From an uncultured Bacilli bacterium (lineage in GTDB: Bacteria; Bacillota_I; Bacilli_A; RF39; UBA660): a stretch of 64,000 nucleotides of DNA. Where the stretch lies: the NCBI GenBank assembly GCA_934090735.1, contig CAKOJR010000004.1, positions 139,499 through 203,498 of the forward strand. The letters run 5' to 3'. Position numbers and translations under genes: made by a program. A model generated the notes under the pieces. It was given only the letters and a program-made list of their open reading frames with translations. It did not search any database and was not told the origin of the DNA. The stretch's first letter is position 1. The number at the start of each line of letters is the position of its first letter. This document shows, piece by piece, positions 16,132 through 24,953 of the stretch.

Positions 16132-18759
16132 TTATCTTTGTCCACTAGACTTGATTGCAGCTTGAGCAGCAGCTAATCTAGCAATTGGAACTCTATAAGG
16201 TGAGCAAGAAACATAATCAAGTCCTACATTATGACAGAACTCAACAGATGAAGGATCTCCACCATGTTCACCACATATTCCTAGATGAATGTTTGGATTA
16301 GCTTCTCTTCCAAGAGTAGCAGCCATCTTAACTAACTTGCCCACTCCCTTTTGATCTAACTTAGCAAATGGATCATTTTCATAAATCTTCTTATCATAAT
16401 AAGAACCTAAGAACTTACCGGCATCATCTCTAGAGAAACCAAATGTCATTTGTGTTAAATCATTAGTACCAAATGAGAAGAAATCGGCTTCCTTAGCAAT
16501 TTCATCAGCAGTTAGTGCAGCTCTAGGAATCTCAATCATTGTACCAACATGATAGTCCATCTCAAAATTTTCATTTTTAAGAACTTCATCAGCAGTCTCA
16601 CAAACAATATTTTTAACATATTTAAGTTCCTTAACTTCTCCAACAAGTGGAATCATAATTTCAGGAACAATTTTTATATTTTTTCTCTTTGATACAGCAA
16701 TTGCAGCCTTAATAACAGCTCTCGTTTGCATCTTAGCAATTTCTGGGAAAGTAACTGCAAGGCGACATCCTCTGTGACCCATCATTGGGTTAAATTCATG
16801 AAGTCCAGCAATAATTGCTTTAATTTGTTCAACACTCTTTCCTTGAGTATCTGCAAGTAACTTAATATCAGCTTCTTCAGTAGGAACAAATTCATGTAGA
16901 GGTGGATCTAAATATCTAATAGTAACACTATAGTCTTCCATAGCCTCATATAAAGCTTCAAAATCTTTTTGTTGCATAGGCTCAATCTTAGCTAAAGCGT
17001 TTTCTCTTTCCTCAACTGTATCAGAACAAATCATCTCTCTAATAGCAGCAATTCTATCTTTCTCAAAGAACATATGCTCAGTTCTGCATAATCCGATACC
17101 TTCAGCGCCAAGTTCTCTTGCCTTTAAAGCATCCTTTGGAGTATCAGCATTAGTTCTAACTTTTAATCTTCTATATTTATCAGCCCATGCCATTATTCTA
17201 CTAAATTCACCAGTAATAGAAGCATCAACTTTAGGAATTAGTCCAGCATAAATTTTACCAGTAGAACCATCAATTGAAATCTCATCAAATTCTTTAAATA
17301 TCTTACCACCTAAAGTAAATGTTTTATTCTCTTCATCCATAATGATTTCTTGACATCCAGAAACGCAGCACGTTCCCATACCGCGGGCAACAACAGCAGC
17401 ATGACTAGTCATACCACCACGAACAGTTAAAATTCCCTCACTAGCTTTCATTCCTTCGATATCCTCTGGAGAAGTTTCTAGTCTTACTAAAACAACTTTC
17501 TTACCATTAGCTTTTGCAGTCTTAGCATCTTCTGCAGTAAATACAATTTGTCCAGCAGCAGCTCCTGGTGATGCAGCAAGTCCTTTACCAATTTCTTCAG
17601 CTTTCTTAAGCGCTTCAGTATCAAATGCAGGGTGTAATAAAGTATCTAAATTACGTGGATCAATCATCATAACTGCTTCTTTATCAGTAATCATTCCCTC
17701 ATCAACTAAATCACAAGCAATTTTTAAAGCAGCTTTAGCTGTTCTCTTACCGTTACGTGTTTGTAACATATATAGATGCTTATCTTCAATAGTAAACTCC
17801 ATATCTTGCATGTCATGATAATGTTCTTCTAATTTTTTACAAATACCAACAAACTCATCATAAACTTCAGGCATTACTTCTTTTAAATGATCAATTGGTT
17901 GTGGAGTTCTAACACCAGCAACAACATCTTCCCCTTGAGCATTCATTAAGAACTCACCCATTAAATGTTTTTCACCAGTAGCTGGATCTCTAGTAAAAGC
18001 AACTCCAGTACCAGAAGTATCTCCCATATTACCAAATGCCATCATTTGAACATTTACAGCTGTACCCCAAGAATAAGGAATATCATTATCACGACGATAT
18101 ACATTAGCTCTAGGATTATCCCATGATCTAAATACTGCTTTAACAGCTCCCATTAACTGCTCTGTAGGATCAGTTGGGAACTCACTACCAACTTTACTTT
18201 TATATTCAGCCTTAAACTCCTCTGCTAGTTCTTTTAAATCATCAGCAGTAAGTTCAACGTCTAAAGTCACACCTTTTTTCTCTTTCATTTCATCAATAAG
18301 GGTTTCGAAATATTTCTTTCCTACTTCCATTACGACATCAGAGTACATTTGAATAAATCTACGATAACAGTCCCATGCCCATCTAGCATTTCCACTCTTT
18401 TTAGCAAGAACTTCTACTACCTCTTCATTTAATCCTAAATTAAGAATAGTATCCATCATACCCGGCATAGATGCACGAGCACCACTTCTTACTGAAACAA
18501 GTAAAGGATTTTCTTTATCACCAAATTTTTTCCCAGTAATTTCTTCCATCTTTTTGATGTTTTCAAAAATTTCTTTTTGAATATCACCGTTGATTTTTTC
18601 ACCATCTTCATAATACTTTGTACATGCTTCTGTTGTAATGGTAAATCCTTGTGGTACTGGTAATCCTAATTTAGTCATTTCAGCTAAATTAGCGCCCTTA
18701 CCTCCAAGTAAATTTCTCATATCTTTGTTTCCTTCAGAAAACAAATAAACATATTTCAT
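16132..18759 (-). CDS. ppdK: Pyruvate, phosphate dikinase
   Basis: Interconverts pyruvate, ATP and phosphate with PEP, AMP and pyrophosphate; in fermenting Firmicutes it serves glycolysis or PEP supply. All three parts are present at full length (875 aa): the N-terminal nucleotide-binding domain (LLGGKGANLAEM, SVRSGARASMPGMMDT), the swivelling phosphohistidine domain (GGMTSHAAVVARGMG with catalytic His), and the C-terminal PEP/pyruvate barrel (GLCRTEHMFF, MMGHRGCRL, FGTNDLTQM, and the catalytic Cys in GICGEHGG). The ribosome-binding site AAAGGAGG is ideal, suggesting high expression. Codon use is less AT-biased than its neighbours, as expected for an abundant protein. A membrane protein gene lies 14 bases upstream in the same unit. 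Confidence 0.98.
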   Translation of the reverse strand: MKYVYLFSEGNKDMRNLLGGKGANLAEMTKLGLPVPQGFTITTEACTKYYEDGEKINGDIQKEIFENIKKMEEITGKKFGDKENPLLVSVRSGARASMPGMMDTILNLGLNEEVVEVLAKKSGNARWAWDCYRRFIQMYSDVVMEVGKKYFETLIDEMKEKKGVTLDVELTADDLKELAEEFKAEYKSKVGSEFPTDPTEQLMGAVKAVFRSWDNPRANVYRRDNDIPYSWGTAVNVQMMAFGNMGDTSGTGVAFTRDPATGEKHLMGEFLMNAQGEDVVAGVRTPQPIDHLKEVMPEVYDEFVGICKKLEEHYHDMQDMEFTIEDKHLYMLQTRNGKRTAKAALKIACDLVDEGMITDKEAVMMIDPRNLDTLLHPAFDTEALKKAEEIGKGLAASPGAAAGQIVFTAEDAKTAKANGKKVVLVRLETSPEDIEGMKASEGILTVRGGMTSHAAVVARGMGTCCVSGCQEIIMDEENKTFTLGGKIFKEFDEISIDGSTGKIYAGLIPKVDASITGEFSRIMAWADKYRRLKVRTNADTPKDALKARELGAEGIGLCRTEHMFFEKDRIAAIREMICSDTVEERENALAKIEPMQQKDFEALYEAMEDYSVTIRYLDPPLHEFVPTEEADIKLLADTQGKSVEQIKAIIAGLHEFNPMMGHRGCRLAVTFPEIAKMQTRAVIKAAIAVSKRKNIKIVPEIMIPLVGEVKELKYVKNIVCETADEVLKNENFEMDYHVGTMIEIPRAALTADEIAKEADFFSFGTNDLTQMTFGFSRDDAGKFLGSYYDKKIYENDPFAKLDQKGVGKLVKMAATLGREANPNIHLGICGEHGGDPSSVEFCHNVGLDYVSCSPYRVPIARLAAAQAAIKSSGQR

Positions 18760-18773
18760 AAATTAAACCTCCT

Positions 18774-19427
18774 TTATCTAATCATCATTGAATTTATAAA
18801 ATATTTATTATCACCCTTAGTAAGTACCAATGTACCTTTTAAAGCTACAATCTCTTTATCGTACTCTGTTACATTCGGTTTGCAGCTTTCAGAGTTATAA
18901 TCAATCATATCAAAATAAACTATTTTTTCATCATCTGTATTTTTTTCATTAATAGCTTTAATGCAATATTTTGGACTTGCATAGTTTATTTCATATTTAT
19001 AGGCACCATCATCGGTCAAATAATCAGCAAAATTATCTTTAAATAGTTCAGTATTAAAAACATCCATTGATAAATCATTAATCTCATCAAAAGTAAGTGG
19101 CCCTTTATCATTTTTAGAATAAAGATATTTAAATATAGCATCTTGGTTTTCAAAAAGATTAACTTCCTTATTATTATAATCAATAGCATTATTAATACCC
19201 CTTAAAAACTTTTCATCATTCAAAAGCGTATTATAATTAATCTTTTGCGCATCACCAAGTTCACTTATATCTTTATCAACATACAAAGTAGGTGTTGTAG
19301 GTAAATCATATTTATAATTGTTTACAGATAATGTATGACCTAATAAATAGAGTAATATTATAATGCCAATAATAACCAAAACCATTACAAATATCTTACC
19401 TAATTTCTTTGAACAATCATCGATCAT
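18774..19427 (-). CDS. Single-pass membrane protein of unknown function
   Basis: Cytoplasmic start, one membrane segment at about residues 11-31 (IFVMVLVIIGIIILLYLLG), then a 185-residue extracytoplasmic domain with mixed strands and helices and two Cys residues (SPKYCIKAI, SESCKPNV) that may form a disulfide. No family recognised. It precedes ppdK by 14 bases and may share its transcript, but nothing suggests a functional link. The start follows GGTGG. Confidence 0.7.
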   Translation of the reverse strand: MIDDCSKKLGKIFVMVLVIIGIIILLYLLGHTLSVNNYKYDLPTTPTLYVDKDISELGDAQKINYNTLLNDEKFLRGINNAIDYNNKEVNLFENQDAIFKYLYSKNDKGPLTFDEINDLSMDVFNTELFKDNFADYLTDDGAYKYEINYASPKYCIKAINEKNTDDEKIVYFDMIDYNSESCKPNVTEYDKEIVALKGTLVLTKGDNKYFINSMMIR

Positions 19428-19449
19428 TTTACCACCAGCCTACTAAAAA

Positions 19450-19455
19450 ATTATA
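19450..19455 (-). promoter_or_regulatory. Extended -10 promoter of the membrane protein-ppdK unit
   Basis: TGGTATAAT on the minus strand, an extended -10 box, about 23 bases before the start codon. The -35 position holds no good match. Confidence 0.45.
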
Positions 19456-19475
19456 CCAACTTTTTTATAAATAAT

Positions 19476-20366
19476 CTAGTATTTTCCGTGGGGATGAGCA
19501 TTTAAATACGTATTTCTAATAACCTCATTTGTAAGGTGTGTGTAAATACTTGTTGTATTCAAATTTGCATGCCCTAAAAGTTCCTGCACACTCCTTATAT
19601 CACATCCTTCATTTAAAAGCATAGTCGCAAAAGTATGCCTAAAAGTATGTGGCGTTACCCTAGTATTTATAGAGCATTTCTTTATAATTTCCTCTATAAT
19701 ATACCTAATACCCCGATCAGTAAGTTTTCCCCCATTATTATTAATAAGTAAATAAGGTGAATACTTACCATTTAATAAAATACCCCTACTATCTTTAAGA
19801 TAATAATACAGTTTAGTTTTAGTGTTATCTCTATAATAAACTATCCTCTCCTTATTTCCCTTACCAATTACCCTTATTTCATTATTTTTTAAATCCATAT
19901 CATCTATCTTAATATCAGATAATTCACTAACACGGAGTCCAGTAGAAAGCAAAAGTTCTATAATAAGTGCATTTCTTAAAGTAAGTGGTTTATCATCGTC
20001 TAATGTCTTTAACATTTCCTCAAAATCACTATATTTAAAATAATTAGGTAGTCTCTTCTCCGTCTTAAGATTATTTACAAGCTCAAAAGGATTCACATCA
20101 GTTATATCTTTTTTTATTAAATAATTATAAAAACTTCTTAATGAACTAAGTAACCTATTTATTGACGTACTTTTATAACCGCTTTTCTGTGCATTAATTA
20201 CATACAAACTAACATCATCATAAGAAAGTTTAAGATAATCAAGTTTTTTTAACTCACAATAATCTTTAAGATGATCCAAATCTATTTCATAATTTTTTAT
20301 CGTTTTATCAGAATACTTTCTTTCAAACTCTAAATAATCCAAAAATTCTTTAATTCTGTCTTCCAT
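19476..20366 (-). CDS. Tyrosine recombinase of the XerC/XerD type
   Basis: Site-specific recombinase that resolves chromosome dimers at dif. An N-terminal SAM-like core-binding domain (FLDYLEFERKYSDKTIKNY) is followed by the catalytic domain with LLSTGLRVSELSDI (first Arg), Lys in VIGKGNKER, HTFRHTFATMLL (His-x-x-Arg), LGHANLNTTSIYTH and the nucleophile Tyr in that last motif. 296 residues is the Xer size and no integrase-type extra domain is present, so I read it as housekeeping and not phage-derived. XerC versus XerD cannot be settled by eye. I start at ATG 20366, 8 bases after GAGGA, not the GTG at 20381. Confidence 0.9.
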   Translation of the reverse strand: MEDRIKEFLDYLEFERKYSDKTIKNYEIDLDHLKDYCELKKLDYLKLSYDDVSLYVINAQKSGYKSTSINRLLSSLRSFYNYLIKKDITDVNPFELVNNLKTEKRLPNYFKYSDFEEMLKTLDDDKPLTLRNALIIELLLSTGLRVSELSDIKIDDMDLKNNEIRVIGKGNKERIVYYRDNTKTKLYYYLKDSRGILLNGKYSPYLLINNNGGKLTDRGIRYIIEEIIKKCSINTRVTPHTFRHTFATMLLNEGCDIRSVQELLGHANLNTTSIYTHLTNEVIRNTYLNAHPHGKY

Positions 20367-20415
20367 ACCATTTATCCTCACTAAAATTATAATTTATTTT
20401 ACCCCTTAAAACAAG

Positions 20416-20436
20416 AAAAAAGCCACAAACGTGGCT
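20416..20436 (-). terminator. Terminator after surface protein B
   Basis: AGCCAC pairs with GTGGCT across a 4-base loop, followed by a T-run on the minus strand; it begins at the stop codon of the surface protein gene. Confidence 0.85.
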
Positions 20437-22342
20437 AATTAATAATAAAAGGATCTTCACTTGTACCAGAACCAGTAACTTTAACAGTAGAAACTAGTGA
20501 TATTGATGGCCTTATAAATTGCGTATTATCAACGTAATCCATATTTAAGCCAGCTTCTAGAGCAAAACACCAAATACTAGCAAAATTTTCAATATACATA
20601 TATGGTGTCAAAGTATACCAATTTGCATATGCATTCTCATTAAGATACATATTAGGAGCATTTGAGGCAATTAAACTACCAGCAAAAACAGCCTCATCAG
20701 CAGAAAGTAGTCCAATTTTACCGCTTACCTTACTTAATTCATTACTACACTTCAAACTTGGTCCAGAACCACCAATATTCCGATCGGAAGAATACATTCT
20801 CTGCGTAAACCCATAATATGTTGTATTATTACCATATCCAAGCTCTGAAACCTTTATATCCCCATCATAATATTTAGGATCGGTTACAACACTTTTATCA
20901 TTACACCATACTGTATCTGCTATTTTACTATCATATGCTCTTAAATATCTAGTATACCATGCACCCAAAGTATTAAGTATTACACTTGTATTAGTTTTAG
21001 CATGTGCACTTTCATAATCACTAGCACCGGTAGCTCCATACATAAGTCCAATATAAGCATTATCATCTTTATTTTGATTAAATACACCTGTTCCAATAAA
21101 GGCAGCGTTATAATCATTATTATCTGCAGAACATGGATTACTAGCACCACTACTATTATTATTGTGAAGCACTAATTTAATAGTGCCATCACCAGCAATT
21201 CTCACTATTCGCCAGCATTTATTAGCAAAATTTACATAATTATTTTTTACGGCTCCTCTATAATAATAAGACGTTCCATAATCATCAGCCGTACTAGCTA
21301 AAATAGCTTCTGTTCTATTTTTATTTGAAGCTATCTCTTTAAAAGAAAGATCTTCAGCTGTAGCTCCAGTTACATAATAAACTTTATCTAATTCTTTTGT
21401 ATTAACCATCTTATTTGCAGTATCAGAACCAGCATCTCCCAAAAAAGGTGAAACTATATATTTACCGACTAAACTAGAATATGAATTTGCATAAGTATCA
21501 GAAGTAACACCAACTCCAGTTAAATTAAATTTAGTGCCATTTGCTTCCCATCCAGTTCCGTAGGTTATATAGTAATTTGCATACTCTGAATCTACACCAC
21601 TACCACCTTCTGATGTAACATCTGATTCCTTATAAGCACTTACCTCTAATCCTGGAATAGAAACAGAAGTAACTATTCTGTTCATTCCTCTTAACGAAGC
21701 AATCATCGTGCCTTTAGGAGCGGTATACCAATTATCAGGTGCTTTTGCATTATCTGCTTGACTCTTTACAACTATCTTCCCAGCCCATGTTTTATCTAAT
21801 CCTTGTTCTAGACTTGTTGCACTATCCATCCAAATTCTTAAATCATAACTAAGCTCTTCGTTAGCATCCAAAATAGTTTCAATAATCACATAACCATTTC
21901 TGCCATTTTCTAGATCCGTCAAAGACTGATTAGCTAATATTACAGGTAAATTGTCAGTTGTACCTTTAGGTGAAACATTCACCTTTAAATAATCATCTTT
22001 CAAATAAGAAGAACTTGTACTCATTCTGTAAGTACTATCTATCGTTATATAAGCATTAACGTAAGTATCACAATTATTTTTTAAAGTAAAAGTAAATGGC
22101 GTCTGTTTTAGTCCATCTTCATCACTTATTGGGAAAGCATCTGTAAGTACTATTTTAGAAGTATCTTCAGTTAAACTTGTACTAAAACAAGTCCTAGTAG
22201 CTATTGTATTATTTGCACTTTGACTTAAATAGAGTCTAAACCACGCATAAGTAACTCCCAATAAACATACAACGGTTATTAAAAGTGCATAATATATTTT
22301 TAGTTTCTTTTTTCTTTTATCAGTATCAGCATCTAGATTCAT
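20435..22342 (-). CDS. Large membrane-anchored surface protein B (paralogue of 46977-48911)
   Basis: 635 residues. A Lys-rich cytoplasmic start is followed by one membrane segment that runs into YAWFRLYLSQS, resembling TasA/camelysin-like proteins. A beta-rich N-terminal domain (about 40-200) is nearly identical to the paralogue at 46977-48911, with shared stretches such as LTDAFPISDEDGLKQTPFTF. The long middle is Ser/Thr/Asn-rich. The C-terminal domain has CWRIVRIAGDGTIKLVLHN, then WYTLTP, RPSISL and a GTSEDPFI ending, the pattern of a C-type-lectin-like fold. In contrast to the paralogue, this end has ordinary AT-rich codons. Ligand and function are unknown. It has its own promoter and terminator; the ribosome-binding site is weak (GTGAG). 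Confidence 0.75.
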   Translation of the reverse strand: MNLDADTDKRKKKLKIYYALLITVVCLLGVTYAWFRLYLSQSANNTIATRTCFSTSLTEDTSKIVLTDAFPISDEDGLKQTPFTFTLKNNCDTYVNAYITIDSTYRMSTSSSYLKDDYLKVNVSPKGTTDNLPVILANQSLTDLENGRNGYVIIETILDANEELSYDLRIWMDSATSLEQGLDKTWAGKIVVKSQADNAKAPDNWYTAPKGTMIASLRGMNRIVTSVSIPGLEVSAYKESDVTSEGGSGVDSEYANYYITYGTGWEANGTKFNLTGVGVTSDTYANSYSSLVGKYIVSPFLGDAGSDTANKMVNTKELDKVYYVTGATAEDLSFKEIASNKNRTEAILASTADDYGTSYYYRGAVKNNYVNFANKCWRIVRIAGDGTIKLVLHNNNSSGASNPCSADNNDYNAAFIGTGVFNQNKDDNAYIGLMYGATGASDYESAHAKTNTSVILNTLGAWYTRYLRAYDSKIADTVWCNDKSVVTDPKYYDGDIKVSELGYGNNTTYYGFTQRMYSSDRNIGGSGPSLKCSNELSKVSGKIGLLSADEAVFAGSLIASNAPNMYLNENAYANWYTLTPYMYIENFASIWCFALEAGLNMDYVDNTQFIRPSISLVSTVKVTGSGTSEDPFIIN

Positions 22343-22365
22343 TTTCTCACTATCTTTCCATTAAA

Positions 22366-22394
22366 ATTATATAATACTCACCCGTCAATATCAA
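22366..22394 (-). promoter_or_regulatory. Promoter of surface protein B
   Basis: TTGATA (22389-22394), 17 bases, TATAAT (22366-22371) on the minus strand. The stretch ATTATATAATTTTAAT around the -10 also occurs before the paralogue at 48937-48942. Confidence 0.7.
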
Positions 22395-22492
22395 GATTTA
22401 TCACGTACTCTAAATACAACTTTACAATTGCTATTTAGTACGTTGACAATTAAATAATTATCTTTTATTAATACATTCTTATTATTGCCTAA

Positions 22493-22519
22493 AATAAAAA
22501 AAAGATAACTTTCGTTATC
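22493..22519 (-). terminator. Terminator after the gene at 22524-23294
   Basis: GATAAC, GAAA loop, GTTATC, then eight T on the minus strand, just after the stop codon. The same bases would be coding if the gene is frameshifted (see findings). Confidence 0.7.
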
Positions 22520-22523
22520 ATAT

Positions 22524-23294
22524 TCATAAACAAGTTTGCCCTTTTCTTTTTTCCCACTCTTCTTCTTTAAATAATTCTTCAGCTTCTATTGCTTCCTCTA
22601 AAGCCTTACCAGTTAATCCTGGATTATACCTAACAATATCATCTACATCCAAAAACTCCTCATAATCAGAGTCTTTCAAATATTGTGGTCTAAATGAAAC
22701 CTTTAAACTTTTTGGAGTAACATAATCTATCATAAACATAGCAAGTGTAGCAAATACTTTAGGTGATCCAAGCAAAATTTTAAGAGAATATCTTACACAC
22801 CTTTCATATTCCTCTGCAGCATCTCTTTCATATTCGTGATTTTCATTATTATAATTATAAATATAAGACAAGTAACCATGTAAAAAAGTATCAGTTTGAT
22901 AATTCTTTAAAAAACCAAATTCTTTTTTTAATTTTTCGACAAATTCATTATCTCTAAACTTTTTAATTACTAAATTCCCTAAAGTTTCCTTATTAAAATA
23001 AACCTTAGTGCAAGATACCAAAGGAATATCACTATGAGGTATCTTTTGATAAAAATCTTTACCATATTTATTCTTTCTTTGAATTACAATCCTAAAATTG
23101 GGAGTAGCATCATCACTTACCAATTCCTTTTCTAAAAGATAATCTAACATATCCTCTGGAGTATCAAAATTATTATAAAAACTAATTATATTTAAAATTT
23201 TCCCCGAAGACATATTTGCAAAAAATGGTAACCCACTTAAATCAATCTTAACCTCTTTTCCATTTCTAGTTAAATAAACTAAATGATACTTCAC
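22524..23294 (-). CDS. Conserved-looking protein of unknown function (possible C-terminal frameshift)
   Basis: 257 residues, soluble, no recognised domain. The end is rich in Glu and Lys and finishes KRKGQTCL. One base further along, another frame stays open for about 47 codons past this stop (reading KLVYEYDNESYLFF and on to a TGA at 22391) and looks protein-like. A one-base indel in the A/G run near 22535-22545 may therefore have cut the C-terminus. I choose GTG 23294, 6 bases after GAGGTG; a GTG at 23303 would place that site inside the gene. Neighbours are surface proteins, with no clear functional link. Confidence 0.6.
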   Translation of the reverse strand: MKYHLVYLTRNGKEVKIDLSGLPFFANMSSGKILNIISFYNNFDTPEDMLDYLLEKELVSDDATPNFRIVIQRKNKYGKDFYQKIPHSDIPLVSCTKVYFNKETLGNLVIKKFRDNEFVEKLKKEFGFLKNYQTDTFLHGYLSYIYNYNNENHEYERDAAEEYERCVRYSLKILLGSPKVFATLAMFMIDYVTPKSLKVSFRPQYLKDSDYEEFLDVDDIVRYNPGLTGKALEEAIEAEELFKEEEWEKRKGQTCL

Positions 23295-23327
23295 AAAACC
23301 CACCTCAACAAAATCTTAACATTAAAA

Positions 23328-23354
23328 GAAAAAAATGTAAAGTTAATTACATTT
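23328..23354 (-). terminator. Terminator after the cadherin-like surface protein
   Basis: AAATGTAA pairs with TTACATTT, followed by a T-run on the minus strand; it overlaps the last codons of the gene. Confidence 0.8.
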
Positions 23355-24858
23355 TTAATACCTCAACATTAGGTTTACTAGCTTCCTTTGTAGTTTTTTT
23401 ACCACTAACAGGTGTCTTTTTTACAACAGTTGTTTTTGGTACTTTCTTTTTCTTCTTAGACTTATCAATAACAATTAAAGCAACTAAGATAATTAATACC
23501 ACGCCAGCACCAATAATAAAATATAATCTAAATGACTCAAAAAAAGTTTCTTTCGTTATATTAATTTTGTAAGAAATAAGCGTTCCGTCCTCAGCTTGAA
23601 CATCAACTTTTATAACACTACCATTTTTAATATCGGTATTTCCAGTAATTACATATTTTGCATTTTGATCATTTGGAGTAGCCGTTACAGCAATTGTACT
23701 AACATTATATTTTACCTTTAATTCATAAACAGTTTGCGTTGGTGAAAAATTAATATTATAACCAGCCAAAGCTAACGTTTTTAAACTAGCATCATTGCTC
23801 TCATCTTTAATCTCTTCGCCCTCATTTAATCTAATTACTTTTAATGTATAAGTTGAAGTTAATGTGCCATCAGTAAGCTTAATTTCGAAGTTATTTTCTC
23901 CAACTTCTAAACTTAAATTTTCTGGATATTCAACTTTAACGCCATCATTTGCAGCTTCCGCTGTTAATTTTAAAGATTCAACATCATATAAAACTTTTAA
24001 TTCATAGTTAGTTTTGAACTTACTAAAATCAATTTTTTGATTTTCAATATTTAGTGACTTCAAATACAGTTTCATATCAGAAACACTTGTAGTAGTTGTT
24101 GTTGCCTGTTTTGTAGTTGTTGTTGTTTTACTGCCACCAGATTTAGTAGTAGTTGTCGTCGTCTTAGTAGTTGTTGTCCCATCTATCCAGCAAGCATAAA
24201 GTGTTACATCCTTTTTCACTGAATAAGTTGACTTACTACCGGTTGTACATGTCTTAGTGCTTCCCCAACCAGTAAATGTTTTTCCCTCATAAGTAGGTTC
24301 TTTAAGCTTACTCAAGTTAACACTACACTTATCACTATTACTTTTAGTAGTACATGATAAAACGTCATATGTTCCTGTACCACCATTAACATCCAAAATC
24401 ACTTTAAATGTTTTAGATGCCACTGTTGTTGTAGTAGGTTTTGGAGTAAGTGTTACTAATCTTTTGATATCAGATTTAGAAGATTCAGTCCCATCACTAT
24501 AAACATAAAATGAATCCTTAATTGTAATCTCAATAGTAGTATCGCTAGCTACTTCCTGAGTACTAAAATGAAGGTAACCAATAATATCAGCTCCGACATC
24601 TTTTTCATTTTTCAAATACAATCCATTTTCCGCACTTAAATTAGTATAAGTTCCACCATAAATACCAACATACTTTACCGTCGCTGGTACATCAAGTGAT
24701 CCAGACACTGTTTTATATTTATCCGTAACTTCCAGTGCACAAGATAAAGTATTACCACCAACAATACTATTTGGGCAAATCAAATGAACTTCTGCGTTAA
24801 CAATTTTAGGTATTACCATTAAACAAAAAACTGTTAAAAAATATTTTAATTTTCTCAT
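23347..24858 (-). CDS. Secreted, membrane-anchored protein with InlB-type and cadherin-like repeats
   Basis: Signal peptide 1-22 (ends IPKIVNA). Residues 25-135 look like a cohesin-type beta sandwich (GGNTLSCALEV). Residues about 150-225 form a Listeria-Bacteroides (InlB B) repeat, LDVNGGTGTYDV through TYEGKTFTGWG. A Thr-rich linker (about 226-262) is followed by two cadherin-like Ig domains, LKSLNIENQKIDFSKFKTNY and LKTLALAGYNINFSPTQ. One membrane segment lies near 440-463, with a Lys-rich cytoplasmic tail of about 40 residues. There is no LPXTG sorting signal; it is anchored by the membrane segment. Probably a cell-surface adhesin or scaffold. The start follows AGGAAGG. Confidence 0.85.
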   Translation of the reverse strand: MRKLKYFLTVFCLMVIPKIVNAEVHLICPNSIVGGNTLSCALEVTDKYKTVSGSLDVPATVKYVGIYGGTYTNLSAENGLYLKNEKDVGADIIGYLHFSTQEVASDTTIEITIKDSFYVYSDGTESSKSDIKRLVTLTPKPTTTTVASKTFKVILDVNGGTGTYDVLSCTTKSNSDKCSVNLSKLKEPTYEGKTFTGWGSTKTCTTGSKSTYSVKKDVTLYACWIDGTTTTKTTTTTTKSGGSKTTTTTKQATTTTTSVSDMKLYLKSLNIENQKIDFSKFKTNYELKVLYDVESLKLTAEAANDGVKVEYPENLSLEVGENNFEIKLTDGTLTSTYTLKVIRLNEGEEIKDESNDASLKTLALAGYNINFSPTQTVYELKVKYNVSTIAVTATPNDQNAKYVITGNTDIKNGSVIKVDVQAEDGTLISYKINITKETFFESFRLYFIIGAGVVLIILVALIVIDKSKKKKKVPKTTVVKKTPVSGKKTTKEASKPNVEVLKM

Positions 24859-24920
24859 AATTACGCCTTCCTATTCTAAAAATATTTTAGCATAAGTTTT
24901 TATGAAAAACAATGTATTTT

Positions 24921-24950
24921 TAAAAATTAAAAACCAGATATTCTCTGGTT
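24921..24950 (-). terminator. Terminator after the gene at 24954
   Basis: AACCAGA pairs with TCTGGTT across a 5-base loop, followed by TTTAATTTTT on the minus strand. Confidence 0.8.
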
Positions 24951-24953
24951 GTA

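Noticed and set aside
19476..20366. Tyrosine recombinase as sign of a phage or integrative element
   Set aside because: Size and motifs are those of XerC/XerD, and there are no attachment-site repeats, phage genes or compositional shift around it.
22443..22471. Plus-strand TTGACA-17-TATTAA promoter
   Set aside because: Nothing on the plus strand downstream looks like a gene or structured RNA; it would only run antisense into the genes at 22.5-25 kb.
23347..24858. Thr-rich repeat stretch as a DNA tandem repeat locus
   Set aside because: It is a low-complexity linker (ACA/ACT Thr codons) between surface domains, common in such proteins, with no longer repeat unit.
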